Below, piece by piece: positions 51,031 to 61,202 of a DNA stretch of 64,000 nucleotides. The notes beneath the pieces were generated by a model that did no database searches, was not told the origin of the DNA, and saw only the letters and a list, made by a program, of their open reading frames with translations. How positions within the stretch are numbered: the first letter of the stretch is position 1; each line of letters begins with the position of its first letter. Source of the DNA: Proteromonas lacertae (taxonomy: Eukaryota; Sar; Bigyra; Opalinata; Proteromonadidae); the NCBI GenBank assembly GCA_002245135.1, contig NGBS01000606.1, forward strand, positions 1 through 64,000, read 5' to 3'. A program made the position numbers and the translations under genes.

Positions 51031-51837
51031 GGATGAAACTAAGAAAAAATGAAACAAATACCAAATTAAAAATTATCAATTCATCTTACTCAATTTATTG
51101 CATGTGTATTTCAAAATGGATTAGCACTATCCCATTAGATGAAATTTATTTCGCCGATCAAATTTATATGTACTATACAGCTGTGCATGCAACCTCACAT
51201 AAAATTACAAATATTTAAAGAATTATGTTCAATCAAAAACACACATAACAAAAACATTACACAACACTACATACGTTCCTTAACACCAATATTGCACTTT
51301 TTTAACATACTGATCAAAAATTTAAATAATAAATTATATTCCATCAGTTTTCATTATCATCAATATATTTCATCTAATTCTAAATTCATCCACGCTAAAA
51401 TCGTTACTCTAACCTGAAGTGTCAGAATTAAATTTTGAGATAACACATCGGTAAGGATTGTAATTTGTGCTGCTAGAATGTATACATAATATACAATAAT
51501 AAAAGAACATAAAAAACCTAAATAGTGACAAAATTTAATTGTGCAACATTAGTTACAGGATTTTAAACATTTGATAACTATCAGATACTAACTAGCGAAA
51601 CCAAAACAATGTTTCTGTCGATTACATTATCCAAAGAAGGTATTTCTTAAAGACTAAATGTTGTTTTTTGTGTGAATTATTAATAAATAAGCATTTTTAG
51701 ACATAAATAGTAATTTTATTACATTAACACCCTCACTCTTACCCTTTTCGTCTAGTTAAATTAACACTATAATTTCGGTTATACATTTATAGAAGCTTGA
51801 TCAGGCTTGCTACTGTTACATAATCTACTCAAGAACA
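51031..51837. other. 807-bp intergenic spacer
   Basis: Longest gap in the window, between the HTH gene and PP2C. AT-rich with only short frames lacking protein character. I see no tRNA fold, tandem repeat or inverted repeat. It could hold decayed transposon sequence belonging to the neighbouring HTH gene, but nothing recognisable remains. Confidence 0.5.
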
Positions 51838-52928
51838 ATGCCACCTCCTAAAACTACACCTGTAAATTCGAATCTCTTTATTATAATGCATAGAAAAAGC
51901 TAAGATCCACATCCAATAGAAAGAAATCTGCAACAGAATCAGTAGAAGTATCCGAAGCTAGGAGAAGATTGTCTGTTATGGGCGGAAATCCCCATTTAGA
52001 TGGAGTGGAGCATGCCAAAAGTCCAGAAGCTCCTGGTACATCAAGTACAGTAATGCAGAACGCTATAAGAGTATATTATGGTAGATCAAAGAAAGGTATT
52101 GTTCCATTTAATGAACACAAAACCAATCAAGACAGAATGTTTATGCAGACAGATGCAAAAACTAATTCTGTGATATTATGTGTAATGGATGGACATGGGG
52201 AAGTAGGTCATTTAGTAAGTAGTTTTCTACAAACAAAAATACCCAAAATATTACTAAACAATCCAGCTTGGACAAGTAATGTACCAAATGCGTTAAAGCA
52301 GACAATACAACAAGTCGATCAAATGCTTCAAAGAGATACAGCAATACAAACTCAATTTAGTGGATCAACGTTAGTAATGGCAGTAATTCGGAGTAATACT
52401 CTATATACTGCAAATGTTGGTGATAGTAGATGTATATTAGCTAAAACTATCAGTGACACACCAGGAAACACTTGGTTGCCTGAACAAATCACAATTGATC
52501 ATAAACCTGATTTACCTAAAGAAAAAGAACGTATAATAAAGTCGGGTGGAAGAGTATTTTGTGTGACATATCCAGGAGGCATTGTAGGCCCACCACGTGT
52601 ATTTCTTAAAGCTATGGACATACCTGGTTTGGCTATGAGTAGAAGTATCGGAGATGAAGTGTCTCATAGTGTAGGAGTGTCAGCTATTCCAGATATTACC
52701 ACTAGACAGTTATTACCTACAGACAAAGCAATTATATTAGCATCAGATGGATTATGGGAGTTTATTACTAATAATGAAGTGGTTGCTGTATGTGCTAAGA
52801 AACCACATCCTAAAGATGCTGTGGATGTAATGATGAAGATGAGTGAAGAGATATGGTTGAAGAATGAACAAGTGGTGGATGATACAACTATAATAGTAGC
52901 ATATCTAGATGTAAAAGATGTAAAATAG
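51838..52928 (+). CDS. PP2C-family protein phosphatase (PPM)
   Basis: Metal-dependent Ser/Thr phosphatase, 352 residues, two exons (intron 51862-51893). A short basic N-terminus (KKLRSTSNRKK) leads into the PPM fold. Family motifs in order: HKTNQDRMF (about 52120), VMDGHGEVG with the metal-binding Asp (about 52185), SGSTLVMAV (about 52365), NVGDSRCIL (about 52418), DHKPDLPKEKERI (about 52497), GLAMSRSIGD (about 52630), ASDGLWEFI (about 52743) and VVDDTTIIVAY (about 52875). All metal-site aspartates are present, so it should be active. No signal peptide. It could oppose the nearby kinases, but adjacency alone does not show this. Confidence 0.93.
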
Positions 52929-53087
52929 GTAGATAATGTGATTATAATATTATAGTATTACATAATTTGATGTGTTCATATAATACTTTTTTAATATATT
53001 TGTTTTTTTGGCTGTTTAAATAAATAGATGAATGTTGCAGATCATAAAAAATATTGTCGATGTATGTATTGATCGTTGTTTGTCAAC

Positions 53088-53783
53088 ATGTACATAACTA
53101 TTGCAGATAGGCTTCAGTGCGGTTGGTTAGCAATTCTATTGAATGTATAAATGTTTATAAATATATTTAAAGGAGAATGAAGAAGTCACCTATGGAACAA
53201 TAGCATTATGTGTGCCGTACCTCATCATAACGTATATTCAATATCCTATTGTATATTTAGCTATACTTGGATGTTTTTATCGTATTTATTTGGGCATATC
53301 ATCACCTTTTTTATTTATTTCGCAATCGTTTGTTATATCATCAGAATAATATGCAGATATGCTACATTCATAGGAGCTATTTCCATGATAAGTGATGATG
53401 TCGTTACCTGTTTTGCATCAAAATTTGAAATTAAACTCAGTCAAACATTTAAGAATGTATTATCATATATGCAATGTATACAATATAATTAGATTAATAA
53501 CTTGGTTGCTTTGTTGAAATCTGATACTTTACCTTCTTCAAGTGTAATAGAAGAATCAATAGATTTTCCAACACTTAGCTTATTAATTCAAACCCTTAAA
53601 TATTTGGACGAACAGAATTATCTAATAGATATTTATAGACCATTTTATTTATCAGTTCAGGATTTATCAAATCAAATATCAAAGATTTCATCATTAATGT
53701 CATTATATACTGATTTAACAAATCATAAAGCAGAATTATTAAATTTAGCAAATTTAATACAAGAAAAATTACAGCATAATTGA
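53088..53783 (+). CDS. Small protein with two membrane helices, unknown family
   Basis: Exons join at introns of about 28 nt (53146-53172), 29 nt (53232-53261) and 36 nt (53457-53492). MYITIADRLQCGWLAILLN starts the protein, then YGTIALCVPYLIITYTWMF and LFGHIITFFIYFAIVCYII give two or three hydrophobic segments, followed by a soluble helical part (SSLMSLYTDLTNHKAELLNL). It stops with a TGA at 53781, four bases before the ATG of the ABHD gene. The two might be one gene if the stop or frame is wrong. No motif recognised. Confidence 0.5.
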
Positions 53784-53787
53784 AGCT

Positions 53788-55221
53788 ATGAATATCAAAT
53801 ACTATAATATGAATAAGATATTTGGAATCTACTTCAGTTAAAAGTATTTTAATCAACATATATATAACATTCACTCAAACACCAGGTTTGATTAATTATG
53901 ATTTCTTAAGGGGATATTTGGTATATGTTTATATTACATTAAATATTATTTTGATAGATTGTAAGTCATGGTTATGAAGAATTTACACTTCCAACAGCTG
54001 ATGGAAAAGGTTCAATAAATGGATTATATAGGACAAGTCAAGTATATTATTAAAATATCATATTATATATATATATATACTAATTAGAATAATTCAAATC
54101 GAACAATTATATTGGCTAATCCAAATGGAGTGACGTATGAAACAATGGCAACTGTACTTGATCAAACTTGGATCAATTATTTCTATAAACATAATTTCAA
54201 TATTTGCATATATAATTATCGTGGATATGGTAGAAGCAAAGGATCTCCATGTTTGCAGAATTTATGTGAGTATAATAATAATATTTATAATAATAATTAT
54301 TATAGTGATTTTGATACACTTATTTCGTATATTCATAATTACAAATCAATTGATTATTTTGGTGTTTATGGATATAGTATTGGTGGAACAGTTGTATGTC
54401 ATGCTATTAATAATAATATGGTGAAGTTTATTATATCTGATAGGAATTTCAGTGAAATGAAAAGTGTAGTGAAATATCTGTTAGGTAATTTTATTGGATT
54501 TTTATATGATAATATATCAGAGAATAGAATTAATAACTCGTTGACCTATGATAGTAATGATAATTGTATTAAAATCATTACTAATTCTATAAACGATGAG
54601 ATTATTAGATATCCATCCTCGTTATTAGTTGGTGTATCAAAAGAATGTGAAAGGAAAGATCATAATATTCATTTAATAGCAATAAATACATTCATAGAAC
54701 AGTATTTGTTTCTATATGATCATTGCAATAAGAAAGATCATAGTCCAATGATATTATGTGATGTATTTATATATATATATTATAATATAATAATAATTAT
54801 TATTAGATTTTCCATCATATTGAGACTTTCGATTTTCTTGGGGTTGAGTTAAGAAAAGTGTTTTCTAAACATGGTGTGAATGGTTTGAAAGATTATATGT
54901 TGTGCGGAATGATATGGAATTATATATTTAATAAAATATATAAACCTAAAGTGACAATAGATCAACTAATATCGTATTTAGAAGAAAACAAGAATGTTGA
55001 TTCGAGAGTTGATTTGTTATGTCATTCAGTATATATATATATATATTATTTTTATATTGTTTTGTATGTAGTTATGTTTAATAAAAGAAGGGATAAAACC
55101 AAGAGAGAATTTAGGTTATTTGATAGTATTGGGTTGTTGTCATAATGATACAATAGATCATACATCTTTTCATTTGATAACTGAAATATTGAAAACTGAA
55201 GGAATTGTAGAAAGAAAATAA
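53788..55221 (+). CDS. Alpha/beta hydrolase of the ABHD17/BEM46-like type
   Basis: About 405 residues in six exons. Two in-frame ATGs (53788 and 53809). The first exons encode FTLPTADGKGSINGLY, then NRTIILANPNGVTYETM, a substrate-side strand, and YNYRGYGRSKGSP (about 54220), the typical oxyanion-side loop of BEM46 and ABHD17 hydrolases. The nucleophile elbow is GYSIGG (about 54370) with the catalytic Ser. The catalytic acid and His are less certain: candidates lie near NSINDEIIR (about 54590) and in KKDHSP (about 54735) or GCCHNDTIDH (about 55135). An insertion rich in Asn and Tyr precedes the elbow. Lipase, esterase or depalmitoylase activity is possible. No signal peptide. Confidence 0.78.
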
Positions 55222-55303
55222 TTTATTATAGAACTGTGTTGTATTATTATTATTTTGTAAATAAAAACAATTTTAAAAAGTATATAAATATTAAACAAAA
55301 AAA

Positions 55304-56776
55304 CTACATAATTACACAACCAGGAGTTTTTTCTTGAATATGATCAGCTTTCTAATTGATTATATTACTAAGAAAAGATATACTTTCAATTCATTTACGC
55401 CTTGTTCAGTTGCACTTAATGCATTTGCTGTATTATCTTCTATTTTATTAACCATTTCTCCTTGTTCATTCACCATATTAGCTACTTCTTTAAATGTTTC
55501 ATTCACAACTTTCATATCACTCTAATATATATATAATATAATATAATATAAATAAATACATGTAATTGTCTAATTTGTTCATTTCTTTCATTCACTATTT
55601 GTTCCATTATATCTACATCACTAACTGCAACTTTGGATAATTGTTTGCTTATTTCATATTCTTCTTGAGTTTGTTCTACAAAGTTACCACTTTGATCATA
55701 ATATCCACTATATATATATATATGTTATTATTATAATCATTATATATATACTATTTCTGTTTTACTTCATCAGTAATTGGATTTGGAAATTTCTTCAACA
55801 TGATATTATACTTTGTATTAAACGCTTGATATTTCTCAATCTCTTTCTCTATATCTTTTTGTATTTTTTGAGCTATTATAATTAATATATAAACGCAACA
55901 TATATTTATACCATCAATTTTTGATTTTTCATCTGTATTATTCTTCAATACATCTTCATTATAGAATTTAGTCTATTTTACAGAATAATAAAAAAAACAA
56001 TAACATACATCTTTCAATTTTCTTTCACCTTCAGCATAATTCATTTTTATTACATCTCTTATCTTTTGAGTGTCACCTGCTCCTCCTATTCTTGAAGATA
56101 ATTGTTCAGCATTTGTTCTATGTCTTGATACTTCCTGCAAATTTTTAATAATCTAAATATAATAAAGTATAAACATATTCTAAATAAAAAATATACGATT
56201 TTTATTAATTCCTTCTTGTCATTCACTTTGGGTAATTCTGGTGTAGATTTTGAGATTAAATCAGGAACTTTCGGATAATAAGAATCTGATTCTTCTTCTT
56301 TTGGAATTCTTGTTCTTTTCCAAACACGTTGACGAAAGATCTTTGGCCATGTTTGAATGAATACTTTTTTGACTCCTTTCATATCTTTAAATGCTTGTAG
56401 GTTTTGAGCATATAACCAACCTTCTGGATCTGTGAATCTTGTATGATCTATTTTCCAGTTTACTGTCCATTGATAATTCTTTGGACACTTTGATGATTCA
56501 ATTTCAAGTGTACTACAATAACTAAACATCATAAATTATACTCCATCATAACATAATCTTGATCAGCTATCAATTCTCCAGTATTTTCATCTACATTGCT
56601 CCAATTATCTTTCTCTCTATTGTATAGTTGAGTTTGATAAACCTAGTAAATAGTAGTAGTTATTATTCTTACTTTTTGAACAATACCATTTGTTTCATCC
56701 TCTTTCATTAAATTCAATTTCTCTAAAAGATATATCCAAACATAATACTAACTGGATTAGCCTTTTGAAAAGCCAT
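55304..56776 (-). CDS. Dysferlin-domain / syntaxin-type SNARE protein with C-terminal CaaX box
   Basis: Ten exons with introns of 26-44 nt give an unbroken 384-residue protein. The N-terminal half is a dysferlin domain: KVYQTQLYNREKDNW (about 56640), YQWTVNWKID, DPEGWLYAQNLQAF (about 56410) and, in place of the usual Arg/Trp repeat, RQRVWKRTRIP (about 56310). A helical middle region follows. From about 55640 comes a SNARE motif like that of Qa syntaxins: IVNERNEQIRQLH, then VVNETFKEVANMVNEQGEMV with the central glutamine, then KIEDNTANAL. There is no membrane anchor. The protein instead ends TPGCVIM, a CaaX box with Met at the end that favours farnesylation, as in Ykt6. It should be a lipid-anchored fusion factor. 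I know no family with this domain order. Confidence 0.82.
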
Positions 56777-56877
56777 TTTTAGATTCAGCTTGGCTTGATA
56801 GTTATTTTAATTTTTAAATTTTAAACCCTTTTATAGAAGCTATTGTATATTTGGTTATTAAATTTCTGTATTAAACA

Positions 56878-57116
56878 ATGTCATCATCCATAAAAGAAGC
56901 TCAAGAAGCAATGAACAGTATATATAAAACGTTTTACGTATTGTAGCAATATATGAAATATCAAACATTCTCAACACAGGATTAGACAGAGAATCTTTAT
57001 CATTGTTGGTTGCTCTATGTGAAAATGGAGTGAATCCAGATTCATTATCAATGGTTGTGAAAGAAATCAGACATGATAGTTCAACAGTTAAAGAAAAGTC
57101 TGTAGAAGGGAAATAA
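56878..57116 (+). CDS. MZT1: MOZART1 (mitotic-spindle organizing protein 1)
   Basis: 69 residues, two exons (intron 56918-56946). The sequence EAQEAMNTIYEISNILNTGL, then DRESLSLLVALCENGVNPDSL and VVKEIRH, follows the MZT1 pattern EISRILNTGLD...LCEQGINPEALS almost position by position. MZT1 binds the gamma-tubulin ring complex and recruits it to spindle poles and basal bodies. Its usual length is 70-85 residues. It starts 102 bp from the divergent SNARE gene and ends 92 bp from the convergent SF3B5. Too small and split to appear as a long frame. Confidence 0.92.
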
Positions 57117-57208
57117 AGTAATTTAATATATAATCTGTTTTTCTTTGTGGTAAATGTTGTTAGAAGAAAAGAATCTATACACAAGCATTAATATTGATAC
57201 TTATTACT

Positions 57209-57571
57209 CTATTCATCTTCTTTTGGAGGTGGAGGTCCACATGGTTGCAACATTTTCTATAAATATGTTAAAAGAATAGATATACTTCAAATAATTCATA
57301 TCTACATCTTTCAACTGGAACATTTTCAGCAAGTGCGAAGTAATATAACATATCAATATGTCCCATGTGAGAAGCTATTGTATCACGATGATGATTTACT
57401 GCAAATTCACTGTAACAAATATAAAATGTAAAATAATACTGTCTAGTAATATCTGGATGACCAGTTCCTACATATTTATTTTGTAAATGCTCCCAGTTTC
57501 TTGAAAATGAAACATTCACATTGAATCTATCTGTGTTAGACTATTACATGATAAAAATAATGCTATACCAT
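57209..57571 (-). CDS. SF3B5: Splicing factor SF3B subunit 5 (SF3b10)
   Basis: 91 residues, four exons with introns of 28, 30 and 29 nt. The start codon is alone in its exon: ATG at 57571 is followed directly by a GTATAG intron. Conserved motifs: NWEHLQNKYVGTGHPDITR, VNHHRDTIASHMGHIDMLYYF, ALAENVPVERCRYEL and MLQPCGPPPP, the full length of the family. It is part of the U2 snRNP SF3b complex that recognises the branch point, apt in a genome so full of short introns. Confidence 0.93.
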
Positions 57572-57673
57572 TTATTATAAACGAAAAAAAGAGAATTAAT
57601 TATTCTATAAAAACTTGGCTTGAATTTACAAAATATATTCGTTACAAAATTCAATAAAAACAATTAAAAATAC

Positions 57674-59480
57674 TTATTTCTTTATTCCTAATACTTCACA
57701 TAATGTAGAATTCAGCATTTCATTATGTGGAACAGAATTTTTATTTAATAAACTTCCATTTATATCATTTTCTAAATCATTGTTATTATCACTCTTCTTT
57801 TCTAATTTCACCTTATTATCTAAAATATCAATCAACTCTTTTGTATCCCAATACTTTTTACTTAATAAACTTTCTTTATTATACAACAAATCTTTATAAT
57901 TATCAAACCATCCTTTCAACATTTTTCCTGGAATAACTACAAAAGAATCACCTTGATAAGCTAAAGGAATATTCAACTTTGGAATAAGGCAATTACTAAC
58001 TACTTTCTTTGTTACTGTATTTAATAAAATACCTCTTCCTGTTTCATAAGTTATATCACTTGGATATCTCTTTAAATTGGATTTATAACTATCGAATTTT
58101 ATAGCTAATGATTTTAATATAAGGCATATTGCGATTGAACTACTACATCTCTGTAAATTCACTATTTAAATATAAATATAATAAGAAAATACATATATTT
58201 AAATCATTTCGGTTTAATCTATTACTAAAAAATCGATTGTAATTATCCAATTCTCTAATTCCAAGAGATATGTTATTCGTATAAATGCAACTACTACAAA
58301 AACTATCCAATATTCTTATTGTTTCATTTTCATTACTCTTTCTGTTATTATTATTATTATAGTTGTTGTTGTATAAGAATTTATCTTTATATTCTTTATA
58401 ATACTTTATACAGTTTTTCATATCATTTTTTCTACCATTTCCTACAATTAATAAACAATAACTAATCACATCAGGCGTTATATTATTTTCTTTCATTTCA
58501 TCAAGTACTCTATTTACTTCATCAAAATATTTGTTGTTGCACAAATAATTTAGTAATATATTGTATGTATAATTATTCATTTTATAACCATTCTTTTTTA
58601 TATCATTATAAAACAACATTGCATCAGAGTATTTGTTATTCTCCAAAAACATAGATAAAATAGAATTCAATAACACTATATTGGGTATATATCCTTTACT
58701 TTGCATTTCATCAAAGTATTGCAAAACTTCTTCCATTTTTCCACATTTTCTTAATGCATTTATTATATTATTATAACTTCTTTCATCAACTACATTCATA
58801 GATTTTAAATATTCAAATATTTCAACACATTCTCGATAGTAATGACTTTTTCCAGAAGCAATTATTCCATTCTCAAAATCCATACGGTTTATATTCATGT
58901 TATTATTCTTCATAAAACTGTATACATTGTATATTTGTTTCGCATATCCAAATTGAGCAAATCCACAGATTAATTCATGACAAAGTTGTTCATTCTTTAA
59001 ATTACAGTTTTGTAATACATATTTTAATAAGTGTTTGTATTGATCTGGATTACTCTTACTTCTTCTATATATGCTTAAAGCATATGACATACTATTATTG
59101 TACAATATTTAAATATCTATACTCAACTGCAGATAATTCTCTTGATGAAAATTTTGTCAATAAATATTCCATTCTCTCTAGCTCATGGTAATTAGGCTTT
59201 ACATTATTCATCAAACCAGTTGCTATTTGTCTTATTACTGTTGAACATTCACTGTAGGAAGAATTTATATCTAAATCCATAATTGATATTCTATTTCTAT
59301 TGCTTTATATCTGCATCTATACTTTGGAATAGTTTTACTAGATTCTTTGAATGTATCAAAAGGAACTCTATTGTATGATCTTGAAAATAGATTAACTGTA
59401 TTTCTGTAACACACTTTATTTATACTGAAAGATGTATATATTAGTTTCTTAGAAAATAGACGAGAAAAATGAAAAATCAT
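57674..59480 (-). CDS. Mitochondrial pentatricopeptide-repeat (PPR) protein, Smr-like C-terminus
   Basis: About 570 residues, four exons (introns near 58190-58160, 59100 and 59300). The ATG at 59480 gives MIFHFSRLFSKKLIYTSFSIN, an amphipathic mitochondrial import signal. Helical PPR units follow between 59000 and 58450: SYNNIINALRKCGKMEEVLQYF, then IVLLNSILSMFLENNKYSDAM, YTYNILLNYLCNNKYFDEVN and VISYCLLIVGNGRKNDMKNC. PPR proteins bind organelle RNA one base per repeat and guide processing or translation. The C-terminal domain (IAICLILKSLAIKF ... GRGILLNT) resembles the Smr fold in placement but lacks a clear catalytic motif, so that call is weak. Confidence 0.82.
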
Positions 59481-59708
59481 TTTGTTACTAAAAATCAATT
59501 CGTTTCATTATTATTTAAATTATCAGAACACATTAAATACATAAGCAATCAATAATATTTATAACATTTACTACTTAATGTTTTATAATTATTTTGATAA
59601 CACTTTTTTTCCTTCTTCTTTTATTCATTTTACATAAAAGGTTAAATATTTACACAATAAACAAATTAACAATAATATTATATAATAATAAATGTAAATA
59701 TTTTATTA

Positions 59709-61153
59709 CTATTCTGATTTTTCTTCATTTTTATCACTCTCTTCAGTTGGAGTGGGAGTAGGAGTAAATATGGCATATTGAGGCATTGGTACTTTCTCTA
59801 TATATAAATATATAATAACAATATTATACTCTTCTTTTTAGGCTTAGGTGGTTCATATATTGGAGTTTGAGTTGGATTTAATGGATCAACATACAAAGAT
59901 AGACTTGAACTTTTACTAATTGATTTAACCAAATCTGGAGAAACAGAAGGAGGTGGAAGAGCTATTGTATTATCTGATGAAGGAGGAGGAGGAGCAGTAG
60001 AAGGAGATGGTCTTGGAGTTGAATTGGAAGATGAATTATTTGATTGAATTACTATATTAATTATAATAATAATATTATATATATACCTGAATCAGTAGGT
60101 GGTGGTGGTGGAGGAGCAGTATCTTCTTCTTGAGGAATTGGATTACCATTTTCATCAACAATTATCCATCTTTTTAATTCCTTATCATACACAGCTTTAT
60201 TAGTCTTCTTTTCTAAATTAACTATCTTTACATTACTTGGTAAGAATATTCCTCTAAGAAATCCAAATACACCTCCACCTCCACTACTACTTCCACTACT
60301 ATTATTACTCTCTTTTGGAGATACTGGAGATGGTTTTGGTGTTGCTGGTTAATGCAGGGCTTGAGGTAGGCTTGGGATTATTTTCACTATCAGGTTTAGG
60401 TGATTGATATGTAATGGAATTATTATTTGATGTATTTGATGGTATTGTTGTTGTTGTTGTTGTTATTGTTGTTGTTGTATTTGGTAATTGTGGAGATGAA
60501 TAATCATTTGTATTATTACTAGGGGGAGATTTCATGTAAGGATTATTAATGTTGGATTGTACTATAGGTGATATTGGATTAGTAGAAGTTGATGAAGATG
60601 AAGTTGTTGATAATAACATTGCAGATTGATTGATCTGTCTTTCTTTTTCCTTTTCACTTTTATCATTATTATATGCTTCTGTTCCATCAACGATTGAATT
60701 AATTGCATTATCAAATTGATGAAATACTGTTGAAAACCAACTTGAACTCTTTAAATTACGAGTCTCTTTCTCTACTGTTTTTTCATCTAATCTCAGTCGA
60801 TTTTGAATTAATGATATTTCATTTTTTACATGTTTTACAAACACAGAATTACTGCTATTCCCTTTTACACTTTCTATACATGCTTTTACATCATAAAAGT
60901 ACTTCTCAGCTTTATCAAGAAAACCATAAGAGATTAATGTATGAATAAATAATAATTTTATTGATAAATATGACATACTGCTCTTTTCACCTTTATTTTT
61001 CATTGATAATATATAACTATATATTTCAGTAGCGTTACAAACTTGTGGATTTAATAACATTCTATTTAAATCACCACATCTATGATTACCACCAATAAAC
61101 ACCATTTTTGATTGACTTTTCATTTCTTCTAAATCCATTCCAATTAACTATTT

Positions 61154-61202
<49 letters not shown>

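Noticed and set aside
53110-53150. tRNA-like stretch with GGTTGGTTAG
   Set aside because: No acceptor or anticodon stem pairs around it, and it reads in frame as the start of the small membrane protein.
53088-55221. Membrane protein and ABHD hydrolase as one gene
   Set aside because: TGA at 53781 and an ATG four bases on leave frames apart, and no GT-AG intron joins them; kept as two genes with a note.
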